Shown here piece after piece: positions 16,462 to 25,108 of a stretch of 64,000 bases of DNA. Location of the stretch: assembly GCF_008124875.1 (NCBI RefSeq), contig NZ_VNIA01000006.1:1-64000 (forward strand), written 5' to 3'. Position 1 is the stretch's first letter. Each line of letters begins with the position of its first letter. A program made the translations under genes and the position numbers. The notes below the pieces were generated by a model. It saw only the letters and a list, made by a program, of their open reading frames with translations, did not search any database and was not told where the DNA came from. The DNA comes from Tenacibaculum adriaticum (GTDB lineage: Bacteria; Bacteroidota; Bacteroidia; Flavobacteriales; Flavobacteriaceae).

Positions 16462-17991
16462 ATAGGAAGCTTTTTTCTTTCCTTTTTTATCAATAAAACC
16501 AAAGTGTTTTTGTTTGTTTTTTCTCCAAGGTAAACTACCTACTACTGAAGTAGGTATTTTATCAAAATCATAAAGAGTCCAAGACATGTAAGCTATATTT
16601 TTTTCTTTGAATATAGCTTGCATTTTTTTATGATAATGAGCTTGATCTTTTTCAGAGTTTCCAAAAGGATTCCATAAACCTTTGTAAGATGAAACTCCAA
16701 ATTCTTGAAGCACGAGCGGTTTATTAGGAATTTCTTTTTGAAGTTTGTCAAAATCATTTTCAAAGTTTTTTAGGTAGTAGTGATATGAAACGATATCTAC
16801 GGATTCTGTTAAATTTACAGCAGCTTTGGTAGAGTACCACCCAATGGTTACGAGATGGTTATTGTCAAATTTTCGAATCTCTTTTATCATGTATTTTAAC
16901 CAACTCAAAACATTTTCCTTTCCTCTTGTATTAAAATCTAAATCTGGTTCATTTTTAATATCCCAAGCTAAAATAGCTTCGTGGTCTTTAAATGTAGTAA
17001 CTATTTTTTCAGCATGTCGGTGGTTTAGTGTCCAATCTTGTACTGAATAATCACCATAGAAATCGAAAAGAGTAACAATTACTTTTAAGTTGTGTTTCTG
17101 AGCAAGATCAAGTGTTTTTCTAACTTTTTTAAGTTTATCTTCTTTTACATTGGCTTTTCCAAAATCTTCATACTGAATGAATATTCTAATAGTGTTTAAT
17201 CCACTGGAATTAATAAGTTTAAAATCGTTATCAATAATCGTAGTGTCAAATTTTTTTCCAAACATATCCCATGGAGTTTCTTGTGGATAGTAATTAATAC
17301 CTTTTATAGTAAATGGCTGTTTATTTACAATAATAGTTTTATTTTTTACTGTGGCAAAAGGAGTTATTTTTTGTATATTTTCTTTTGGTGTTGGAGGTTG
17401 TTTAACCATGTGTCTTATTCTCCAAAAACCATCTTCCAAGAGCATCATTACTTTATAAGTAGCTTTATGAGTGTCTTCATAGGTAATTAAGTTGTCTTTA
17501 TACAAGCGTTGGTATTCTTCAACGTTTTCATCAGTAAAAACAACTAATTGGCCATCGGCACTATAAAATTCTAGTTTAGGTTGATGAGCTAATGTAGTTG
17601 CCTCAATTTTTATATTATTTTTTTTATTAAAATTAATAGTTTTATAAAGATTAACTCTAGCGCTATCTGTATAGTAATCCTTTATTCCATAAAGGTTATT
17701 GGAGTTGTAAGCAATATTCTTTACATACCACGCATTTAAATAGTCTTTTTGAAGTTTAGATAATGTTTGTTTTTCTATGGGTCTTCCAGGGTTTTCTATA
17801 GATGTCCATACTGTTTTTGGTAAATACGCTTCAACGCTTTGTAAAGGGGTATTTAATATTGAAGCTCTATCTGCACCTGTATTTAAAAATGTCCATACAT
17901 TACTTAAGCCATAAAGAATTAATCCGTTTAAGACTAAAAACGAAATAATTAATAAAGAACGATATATATTTTTTGTTAGTAGTTTACTCAT
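16441..17991 (-). CDS. Membrane-anchored GH-A clan glycoside hydrolase
   Basis: 516 residues: an N-terminal membrane anchor (about 10-32), a region of mixed character that may be NTF2-like (about 60-205), and a TIM-barrel glycosidase of the GH5/GH2-like clan A. The acid/base is E348 in WDIKNEPD and the nucleophile E430 in VLQEFGVSS. It is probably displayed in the periplasm, where it could trim or release the polysaccharide, as PgaB-, PelA- and BcsZ-type hydrolases do in other export systems. It is the last gene of a three-gene operon and overlaps the upstream gene by 8 bp. The substrate cannot be told. Confidence 0.85.
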   Translation of the reverse strand: MSKLLTKNIYRSLLIISFLVLNGLILYGLSNVWTFLNTGADRASILNTPLQSVEAYLPKTVWTSIENPGRPIEKQTLSKLQKDYLNAWYVKNIAYNSNNLYGIKDYYTDSARVNLYKTINFNKKNNIKIEATTLAHQPKLEFYSADGQLVVFTDENVEEYQRLYKDNLITYEDTHKATYKVMMLLEDGFWRIRHMVKQPPTPKENIQKITPFATVKNKTIIVNKQPFTIKGINYYPQETPWDMFGKKFDTTIIDNDFKLINSSGLNTIRIFIQYEDFGKANVKEDKLKKVRKTLDLAQKHNLKVIVTLFDFYGDYSVQDWTLNHRHAEKIVTTFKDHEAILAWDIKNEPDLDFNTRGKENVLSWLKYMIKEIRKFDNNHLVTIGWYSTKAAVNLTESVDIVSYHYYLKNFENDFDKLQKEIPNKPLVLQEFGVSSYKGLWNPFGNSEKDQAHYHKKMQAIFKEKNIAYMSWTLYDFDKIPTSVVGSLPWRKNKQKHFGFIDKKGKKKASYLYISSQ

Positions 17992-19210
17992 CTAATTTTG
18001 TATTTAAAAATTCTTTGGTAATTCCTCCAGATTCTATTATTAAATTATAAACACCACTTTCGTAAAAATCTTTTGATAGTTTAAAAGCAGTCATTCCTTC
18101 ATAAGAGGTTTTAATTTTAGTTTCAATAAGCGAATCATTTTTATATAGATTAAGTTTTACTATAAATCCGTCGGCTACTGGCTGATCCATAAAACTTGTT
18201 AAAATACCAACGTTTATGGTTCTATTTTTATTTGTAAATTCAATATCGAAATCTTTTAAAACTTGCTTATATTTAAGTTGTACCGTATTGCTTTCTGCCA
18301 TACCAGGTACAACAGCATTCACTTTCCATGTTTCTTCATGATCGGGATGAAGCATTTTTGCTTTTGCAACTCCATTTATAGTAGTGCTATATGTTTTTAA
18401 AAGTATGTTTTGTTTGTTCTTAATATTAAATTCAACTAATGTGCCGTCGCTAATAATATTATTGTATTGGTCTTTAATAGTGGAGGTTATAAAATAAGAA
18501 ACTTGATTTCCATCTGCAAAATCATGATCTCTTTGTGCTTCAATTTTAAAATTTACGGGATTATTAGGATATACAATGGTAGTTAATTCTTTAGAGGAAG
18601 AGTTATTACATAAAGCATTTACTAAAATTCGACCTGACGGCTTATAAGAAAAAATATTTTTCCATGCTATTAAGTTTTCAGTAGGAATTATATCAGTTTT
18701 TATAGTTGATAAAAATTGATGATTGATAAAAACTTTAGTCCCTTCTTTTACAGGATTGTCGTAACTGTCTGAAGGAACTACAACTAACATTGAAAGGTCC
18801 TTGCCGCCAGCTAAAATACTACGAGGTCCAAAATAAGCTTCCACATGAGTTTTAGAATTTGAAGGAGTTATAATAATTTCTCCATTTAAAACATTTTTAG
18901 AACTGACTGTTAATGACCATTTAAGTAAGCCCGTTTTTTTTGTAAAATGATTAGGTACAGTAAAAGAAATACTATCATTTTTAATTTCTGGGGTAAGTAT
19001 CGTTGAGCTGTATGAGTTATTACAATATAGATATATCTTTTCTGTTTGGTTAGATGTAAATTTTAGTTCTATGGTTTGGGTAGCTGTGTAAGCTGTTTTT
19101 TTTGTTATTAAGTCTATTTTTAATTCAGTTTTTTTAGGGATGTAACTAGTTACTGATAGTATTACTATTAGTAAAAAAGGAAATAATATGTGGTATAATT
19201 TCAACTTCAT
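17984..19210 (-). CDS. Secreted protein with Ig-like (Big-1-type) domains
   Basis: 408 residues with an N-terminal hydrophobic segment (about 5-24) without a lipobox cysteine. The rest is beta-rich; a central stretch (about 240-315; DQYNNIISDGTLVEFNI, GVAKAKML) resembles bacterial Ig-like domain 1 of invasin-type proteins. Its start shares one base with the stop of the large membrane protein and its stop overlaps the glycosidase start, so the three are translated together. A scaffold role at the cell surface for polysaccharide assembly is an inference; I do not recognise a defined family. Confidence 0.75.
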   Translation of the reverse strand: MKLKLYHILFPFLLIVILSVTSYIPKKTELKIDLITKKTAYTATQTIELKFTSNQTEKIYLYCNNSYSSTILTPEIKNDSISFTVPNHFTKKTGLLKWSLTVSSKNVLNGEIIITPSNSKTHVEAYFGPRSILAGGKDLSMLVVVPSDSYDNPVKEGTKVFINHQFLSTIKTDIIPTENLIAWKNIFSYKPSGRILVNALCNNSSSKELTTIVYPNNPVNFKIEAQRDHDFADGNQVSYFITSTIKDQYNNIISDGTLVEFNIKNKQNILLKTYSTTINGVAKAKMLHPDHEETWKVNAVVPGMAESNTVQLKYKQVLKDFDIEFTNKNRTINVGILTSFMDQPVADGFIVKLNLYKNDSLIETKIKTSYEGMTAFKLSKDFYESGVYNLIIESGGITKEFLNTKLDE

Positions 19211-22200
19211 TAATTTGGATTTCCAATATAATTATTAGTTTCAATTTTAATAAAACTAAACGTATTAGCTTTTATAGGTATTAAGTCTTTATTTTCATGA
19301 CCAATAATTCTGTTTGGCACTACTTTTTTAGCAATATCTTCATTTGGTAAACCGTTAATAAAGCTAAAGGTTTTGTCATCATTTACAACATTTAAACTAT
19401 CTAAATTACTAAGAGAAACATTAAAAAATTGTCTTCTTTGTTGTCTAATCCCTTCTTTAATAAAATGGTTGTCAACCCAAATTAACTCTTTATTTTCATT
19501 GTAATAGGATATAATAAGTTCAGGTATAGTAACTTCTTGAATACCTGTGTTAAAAAGATTTCCAGAGATGTGTGTTTTGTTATGTTTTAAATCATTAATA
19601 CTTATTAGTTTGTATAAATCGGTATTGGCTACGTTCCCTTCGCAATGCAAATTAAACTTTGTTGGTTGTTCCTCAAGCTCTGTAGGGGTAAATTCATCTG
19701 GATTAAATGTTTTAGGTATAGAGTCTTTAGTTTTAGACCAAGCAATTCCTTCAAAATTAATTCTAAAATTAGAAGTTTCTTTGGGCATTAGTTTGTGTTT
19801 AACTAAATATTTAGCATTGTAATTAGCCAATTTTTTATCATCATCATTATACAAAGTAGCTTTTAATATAATATCTGCCGGAACATTATCAACATTTTGA
19901 ATTTCACCAATAACTGAATAGCTTTTACCGTTTTTAACAAGTTTAGCTGATAAAACTTCTAAAATAGGTTGTTTTAATACATCTTCATGACTTGTTTGTT
20001 GAGTGGTAATTCTTCTTCTACCATGATTTAAATAGTACGTAGTATTATCTGAAAACAATTGGTCTGGCGGAATATCTAAGTCATAATTCGGGAGTTTTAC
20101 ATACCATTTAGATCCTCTTTTTACTACTTCATAAATATACATTTTGCTGGCTCTTTCAATAGGAGTAATCCATTCTGTATAGATAATAGCTTTGGCTTTA
20201 TTTTTTGTCTTGTTTTTAAGTTCAACCTTTATTGCATCTAGCTTTGCATATGAGCTTAATAAACCATCAGTAACTGAAATCTCTAACATATACTGAGCAA
20301 TAGGAACATTACTTTTAGGGTCTACATACGAATGGGCTCTTTCAAATTCTTTAAAATCTATAGCATCAAAATAGGCTTCTATAACATTCTGTGCTGTTAA
20401 CTGAGTATTGTTTTTTATATAGAAATAATACATACCGTAGCTTATAACTACAAACATAAAAACGATCCATATATTAGAAATAATTAAAACTTTGTTTGAA
20501 AAGGTATTGTAATTATTTTGAAATTTTAGGTAAACGGGTAAGCTTTTAACTTTAAGTTTTAAAGTACGATACCACATTAATTGAATGTTCAAGAAAAAGG
20601 CAATTAATACGGTGGAAACAGGGATAATTCCCCACATAATTTTTAAAAATCTTGGCACATCTTTTTTGGGTAGGATAGATGATAGCGGAGGAATTCCTAA
20701 ACGTTCCCAAACCATAATTCCATTTTCTAATTGTCGTAAACGCTGCCAACCTGCAAAGTAGAGTAGAGGGTCATAAAATTTATCATTAGAGAATATATAT
20801 TTTAGATTGTATTTCTCAGGTACAGTTAAAAATTGTTGTAGAGAGCCTAAACCTTCAATGCCTCTAAATTTAGAATTTTCTAAACGTTCTACAGCACGTG
20901 TAGTGAGTTCAGGTAATCTTCTTGCAGAGTGGTAGTTGCCATCTACACTCATTGCCTTGGTTTGGGCTGCTAACCATGCGATTTGATCTCCAAAACCAAG
21001 AGTTAAATATCTCCAATGATCATGCTGATCTTGATTTAGAAAATTAATAATAGGTAACATTTTTATTTTCTGAGGTTGTGATGGTCTAAAATAACTTAAG
21101 CTCATGGTAAAAACAGTCGTAAATAAAAACATGCCAGCTAAAATTCCGCCAGAAATTCTATGAGTAATAGCACCATATTTTTGTTGAATGAGTTGTTTTA
21201 AATCCCCTTCGGTAAACCTATAAATGAATTCACCAAATATAGGTAAAGCCATTATAGAAGCCCAAAGTGTAAATCTATCTAATGTAAGTATGTTAAAAGC
21301 AGTATCACCAAGTAACATCTTTGGAAGTGGTGTTGTTCCACCAGTGCCTAAGATTGTTAACATTGAAAAAGATATACCAAAAAATAAATAACGTTTGCTG
21401 TAAAACCTATAAATAATATAAGGTAAAAAAAACATAATTATTCCCCATGGTATTACGAAAAATACTAAGCCAGATGAGGTAACTTCTAAAAAATTATCTC
21501 TAGAACCATGAGGGATTGGTACTTGAGTAATAGGATTCTTTTTTGTATTTACCCAATATGGTAAAATACAAAATATAATGATGAGTAAAGAGCTTAAACC
21601 AAAACCTATTATTCTTTTGAATAGAGAAAAAAATGTACTAAGAAATACTTTAAAAGTAACTTCTTTCATACTATTAACACGCTCTCTAGAGGCATCCATA
21701 ACCACCATTCCAATTAATGGGAAAATAAAAAAGATCATCCCAAATATAGGAGTTACATGATGTGATGTTACCGTTACAGAAATTAGTGACAAACAGGTAA
21801 AGAAATATTTATACTGTCCCGTTTTTAACCATAAATAAATTTCAGGCAATGAGTGCATTAAAATAGAAATACCAATAATACTGGGTAACTGACCAAATAA
21901 ATGTAAGGTTTCTGCAAAGGATGAAGAAAAAGTAGCGATTAATGCAGCGTAACCAGCAGCTTTTCGACTAGATGTTATCAATAAAGAAAAACGATAAACT
22001 CCTGTTATATATAAAATAGTAGCTATAATTGCTACAGTAAACATACCAAATTTTAATCCGCCAATATAAGATAGTAAACCAATACCTTGATGTACAAGAG
22101 GAGGATAACTCATAACGGTAAAACCGGTATACCAGCTGTAGTTCCATGGTTCAAACCAGCTGTTAGCGTAATGGTTAGCAAAAAATAAATGTATTAAGGC

Positions 22201-22299
22201 GTCATAAGTATATTCTAAAGTAAAAAAGATAGCTGTTGAATGGTATGCAACACCAATCAATAATGCGCTAATAAGATATTTGTTTGTTTTTTTATCCAA
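19210..22299 (-). CDS. Large polytopic GT-C-like membrane protein
   Basis: 1029 residues. The first 420 or so have about ten membrane segments and GT-C features: an acidic residue early in the first large loop (YTYDALIHLFFANHY) and the WNYSWYTGFTVMSYPPL segment. This resembles the family named 6-pyruvoyl-tetrahydropterin synthase-related membrane proteins. A soluble part (about 430-555), two more membrane segments (near 565 and 615) and a beta-rich extracytoplasmic C-terminus follow. The start codon is TTG at 22299; no ATG gives a complete first membrane segment. A lipid-linked sugar transferase for the same polymer is likely, but no donor can be named. Confidence 0.78.
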   Translation of the reverse strand: MDKKTNKYLISALLIGVAYHSTAIFFTLEYTYDALIHLFFANHYANSWFEPWNYSWYTGFTVMSYPPLVHQGIGLLSYIGGLKFGMFTVAIIATILYITGVYRFSLLITSSRKAAGYAALIATFSSSFAETLHLFGQLPSIIGISILMHSLPEIYLWLKTGQYKYFFTCLSLISVTVTSHHVTPIFGMIFFIFPLIGMVVMDASRERVNSMKEVTFKVFLSTFFSLFKRIIGFGLSSLLIIIFCILPYWVNTKKNPITQVPIPHGSRDNFLEVTSSGLVFFVIPWGIIMFFLPYIIYRFYSKRYLFFGISFSMLTILGTGGTTPLPKMLLGDTAFNILTLDRFTLWASIMALPIFGEFIYRFTEGDLKQLIQQKYGAITHRISGGILAGMFLFTTVFTMSLSYFRPSQPQKIKMLPIINFLNQDQHDHWRYLTLGFGDQIAWLAAQTKAMSVDGNYHSARRLPELTTRAVERLENSKFRGIEGLGSLQQFLTVPEKYNLKYIFSNDKFYDPLLYFAGWQRLRQLENGIMVWERLGIPPLSSILPKKDVPRFLKIMWGIIPVSTVLIAFFLNIQLMWYRTLKLKVKSLPVYLKFQNNYNTFSNKVLIISNIWIVFMFVVISYGMYYFYIKNNTQLTAQNVIEAYFDAIDFKEFERAHSYVDPKSNVPIAQYMLEISVTDGLLSSYAKLDAIKVELKNKTKNKAKAIIYTEWITPIERASKMYIYEVVKRGSKWYVKLPNYDLDIPPDQLFSDNTTYYLNHGRRRITTQQTSHEDVLKQPILEVLSAKLVKNGKSYSVIGEIQNVDNVPADIILKATLYNDDDKKLANYNAKYLVKHKLMPKETSNFRINFEGIAWSKTKDSIPKTFNPDEFTPTELEEQPTKFNLHCEGNVANTDLYKLISINDLKHNKTHISGNLFNTGIQEVTIPELIISYYNENKELIWVDNHFIKEGIRQQRRQFFNVSLSNLDSLNVVNDDKTFSFINGLPNEDIAKKVVPNRIIGHENKDLIPIKANTFSFIKIETNNYIGNPN

Positions 22300-22494
22300 T
22301 TTTAAACTATGTTTTCTAATTTTTAAATATACAATAAACTTAACCCTATATAAAAATCGATTACCGACTTAATAATACCGTTCATCTATACTTTGTTGTA
22401 AATGAACATATATTTAAAATTTAAGAAGTGTTTTCGAGCTATTATTGTAGTATTAATTAATAAGATTTGTTTAAAAATCTAAACCCAAATTATT

Positions 22495-23637
22495 ATGAAA
22501 ATATTAGCCATAGATGATCAACAGCTTATATTACTTTCTTTAGAGAAGAGATTAGTTGATTTAGGATATGAAGTTAAAACCGCTAACACTGGCGAATATG
22601 GAATAGAACTTTTTAATTCTTTTAATCCTGATTTGGTTATTGTAGATATTAACATGCCAGAAATGTCAGGTCTTGAAGTTTTAAAATATATTCAAAATAC
22701 TAATAATTCTAATGTAAAAATAATGGTAATGTCTGGTAATACAGATGAGGATGTTATTGTACAAGGTTTTGAATTAGGTATTGATGATTACATGAAAAAA
22801 CCTGTTAGTTTAAATGAAGTGGCAGCGAGAGTGAAAAAACTAATAGGAGTAGGAACAATTACAAAAAAAGATGTAGATGTTAATAATGAAGCCAATAGAG
22901 TTATTAGAGAGAAATGTATTGGGGTAGTAATACCTTGTTATAATGAAGAAGATAGATTGTTGAGTGAAAAATTCACAAAATTTGTTCATAATAATTTAGG
23001 CTATCATTTATGTTTCGTTAATGATGGTAGCACGGACAATACGTTAGAGGTGTTAGAAAATTTAAGTAAGGATAAAGAAGATTACATAAGTGTCTATAAT
23101 TGCGATAAGAATGGAGGTAAAGCAGAAGCTGTACGATTAGGTATTTTACATTTGGCGAAGAATCCTCAATTAGATTATATAGGGTTTTTAGATGCTGATT
23201 TATCAACAGATTTTAAAGATTTTGATGATTTGGTAAAAACGATAGAATCTACAGATTATAAAATTGTTAGTGGATCTAGAATAAGTAGAATGGGGGCGAA
23301 TATAACAAAAGAGTCTGCGAGACAAATTATTAGTTTGACTATTAATTTTATTATTCAAAAAATCTTAGGAATGAATTTTAAAGACACGCAATGTGGCGCT
23401 AAAATTATGGACCGAGAAATTATTAATAATATGTTCCAAGAAAAATTTATAACACGATGGTTATTTGATGTAGAAATTTTTATGAGAATGAAGAATTTTT
23501 ACGGAGAGAAGGCTAAGCAAATGATATGTGAGCAACCTTTAAAGCGATGGATTCATGCAGATGGGTCTAAACTTTCTATGAAAGACTCTTTTAAAATTTT
23601 AGGTCAGCTAGTACAAATTGCTCGTTATTATAAGTAG
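22495..23637 (+). CDS. Receiver domain fused to family 2 glycosyltransferase
   Basis: 380 residues. Residues 1-120 are a complete receiver: DD at 7-8, acceptor D51 in VIVDINMPEMSG, a conserved Ser/Thr near 79 (VMSGNT) and K101 (KKPVS). After a short linker, residues 140-380 are a DPM1-like GT2 enzyme with PCYNEEDRL, FVNDGSTDNT, the catalytic LDADLST (DxD) and TQCGAKIMDR. Both active sites look intact. Phosphorylation of D51 could therefore switch sugar transfer directly. It is a single gene between the polysaccharide operon and a truncated GT2 paralogue. The kinases at 4938 and 8440 are the nearest possible donors. Confidence 0.92.
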   Translation: MKILAIDDQQLILLSLEKRLVDLGYEVKTANTGEYGIELFNSFNPDLVIVDINMPEMSGLEVLKYIQNTNNSNVKIMVMSGNTDEDVIVQGFELGIDDYMKKPVSLNEVAARVKKLIGVGTITKKDVDVNNEANRVIREKCIGVVIPCYNEEDRLLSEKFTKFVHNNLGYHLCFVNDGSTDNTLEVLENLSKDKEDYISVYNCDKNGGKAEAVRLGILHLAKNPQLDYIGFLDADLSTDFKDFDDLVKTIESTDYKIVSGSRISRMGANITKESARQIISLTINFIIQKILGMNFKDTQCGAKIMDREIINNMFQEKFITRWLFDVEIFMRMKNFYGEKAKQMICEQPLKRWIHADGSKLSMKDSFKILGQLVQIARYYK

Positions 23638-23652
23638 GTCAAAAACGATTCG

Positions 23653-23735
23653 TCGATATAGATAAACAGTTAACCTATCCTTAATATTTATTTATCGAAT
23701 AAAACGAAAATATAAGTAAACAGAAATTATTTTTG
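23653..23735 (+). promoter_or_regulatory. Phased-repeat promoter of the truncated GT2 gene
   Basis: TCGATAT at 23653 and TCGAATA at 23695 are 42 bp apart, with a degenerate middle repeat (CCTATCC) at 23674, giving 21 bp phasing. A perfect TAnnTTTG box (TATTTTTG, 23728-23735) starts 33 bp after the last repeat. No -33 TTG is seen. The geometry matches the sRNA promoters. Confidence 0.6.
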
Positions 23736-23757
23736 ATATAACAAAAATCACGATATT

Positions 23758-24261
23758 ATGAGAATCGGAATAATAATCCCCTGTTATAATGAAGAAAAAA
23801 GATTAAATATAGATGCATTTGTAAATTTTGTAAAAGAAAAAGAAAACTATCATTTGTGCTTTGTAAATGATGGAAGTAAAGATGATACAATTGTAATCTT
23901 AAATCAATTAAAAATTAAAATACCTGACTTAGTAAGTATTGTAGATATGAAAAAGAATAAAGGAAAAACAAGAGCGATAAGGGTGGGTGCTCGTTACTTA
24001 TTTAATAAACAAAATGTAGATTATATAGGGTACATGAGTGCAGATGCTTTTTCAGATTATGATGATTATGACGAAGCTATTTCTAATTTAGTAGAATCGA
24101 ATGATTCGGCTAATATTTTTAAATCAATATGTAAAACAGATAATATGAAAAAAGGACTTTTTAAAGAGTTGTATTTAAATATAATGAGAATTATAGATAA
24201 TACGGTGTCTGAAATTTTTGCGATAGATAAAGAATCTAAATTTAAATTATTGAAAATTTAA
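23758..24261 (+). CDS. Truncated family 2 glycosyltransferase-like protein
   Basis: 167 residues, close in sequence to the N-terminal part of the GT2 domain encoded at 22495 (PCYNEEKRL, YHLCFVNDGSKDDT). The metal-binding DxD is altered: where the paralogue has GFLDADLST this protein reads GYMSADAFSD. The C-terminal third, including the TQCGAK motif, is missing. It looks catalytically dead. Since it keeps an intact frame and its own phased-repeat promoter, it may be a regulatory partner, but a gene in decay is equally possible. Confidence 0.72.
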   Translation: MRIGIIIPCYNEEKRLNIDAFVNFVKEKENYHLCFVNDGSKDDTIVILNQLKIKIPDLVSIVDMKKNKGKTRAIRVGARYLFNKQNVDYIGYMSADAFSDYDDYDEAISNLVESNDSANIFKSICKTDNMKKGLFKELYLNIMRIIDNTVSEIFAIDKESKFKLLKI

Positions 24262-24418
24262 GTGTTTTTACACAAATATTTGGGTTTAATAAATGCAGAC
24301 AATCATAAATTTTACTTGATTGTAAAACTTTCCAAAAAAACAATAAGTTAATTATTTAGTGTGGTAAACCAAAAGCACATATTAGAGTATAGAGTAGAAA
24401 TATTTAAAGATTAAAATT

Positions 24419-24481
24419 ATGAAAAGATTATTTTTTATAGCAGTAGTTATAGCATCACTTTTACCACCACCTCCGATGTAG
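24419..24481 (+). CDS. 20-residue hydrophobic peptide with PPPPM tail
   Basis: The ATG at 24419 opens MKRLFFIAVVIASLLPPPPM followed by TAG. The N-terminus looks like a short secretion signal and the tail has four consecutive prolines, a ribosome-stalling sequence that needs EF-P. No gene follows on this strand before the terminator at 24601, so a leader-peptide role is not evident. It may be a secreted micro-peptide or the stump of a lost gene. Support is only its composition and an A/T-rich translation start. Confidence 0.35.
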   Translation: MKRLFFIAVVIASLLPPPPM

Positions 24482-24600
24482 GTGTTATTAAATGGTTTAA
24501 TGTTTAAGCTTAGAACTAGAAATTAGTTAAATGTGTAGATAAATGTGACTTCAAAAATCTTAGACAATTTATTTATAACGTATAAACCAGAATCAAATAA
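24482..24600. other. Non-coding spacer downstream of the GT2 paralogue
   Basis: Together with 24262-24418 this makes a stretch of almost 400 bp in which only the tiny PPPPM frame could be coding. I see no good TAnnTTTG box on the plus strand and no repeat of the sRNA type. It ends in a bidirectional terminator. Confidence 0.4.
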
Positions 24601-24629
24601 AAAACTCTAACTTTTTAGTTAGAGTTTTT
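24601..24629. terminator. Bidirectional terminator
   Basis: AAAACTCTAACT pairs perfectly with AGTTAGAGTTTT around a four-base loop; A and T tracts on both sides let it serve the plus-strand transcript and the converging DUF2147 gene. Confidence 0.85.
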
Positions 24630-24653
24630 AAAATTAATACAACTTTATCTTTC

Positions 24654-25079
24654 TTAAGACTTTCTATGCCAGTAAACAGTACGTCCGAAAAGAGCAACAC
24701 CTAAAAAGCCACGAACCTTTAATTTGTTTTTCCCTTTTAACTCAATAAAACAATCGTAAATTTTACCTTTTTTAGGATCTAAAATTTCTCCGCCAGACCA
24801 CTCACTACCATCTTTTTGCAAACCTGATAAAATATCCATCCCTAAAATAGGCTTGTTTTTTTTATCTCCTTCACACTTATCGCAAACAGCATCTTTTCTT
24901 TCAGGATTGGTAATTTCTACAATTTTAGCAAAAGCTTTTCCACTTTTTTCATATACTTCTATAACGCTGTCGACTTTACCAGTTTCTTCGTCACGATTTT
25001 CCCATTTACCAAATATGGTTTGTGCATTTACTGTCATTGTAATTGTAAATACTAATAGAGTAAAAATTAATTTCTTCAT
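24654..25079 (-). CDS. Secreted DUF2147-family protein
   Basis: 141 residues with a signal peptide ending at VNAQ (about 1-19). The mature part has the DUF2147 pattern: GKWENRDEETGKVDSVIEVYEKSGKAFAKIVEI, then ILSGLQKDGSEWSGGEILDPKKGKIYDCFIEL, then KLKVRGFLGVALFGRTVYWHR. A CDKC pair (residues about 66-69) lies in a charged loop. The biochemical role of DUF2147 is not established; members are periplasmic or secreted beta-barrel-like proteins. It is a single gene at the end of the minus-strand group that includes the KdsC-like gene. Confidence 0.88.
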   Translation of the reverse strand: MKKLIFTLLVFTITMTVNAQTIFGKWENRDEETGKVDSVIEVYEKSGKAFAKIVEITNPERKDAVCDKCEGDKKNKPILGMDILSGLQKDGSEWSGGEILDPKKGKIYDCFIELKGKNKLKVRGFLGVALFGRTVYWHRKS

Positions 25080-25108
25080 TTTATAAAATTTTAGAGGTTT
25101 TTGTTAAT

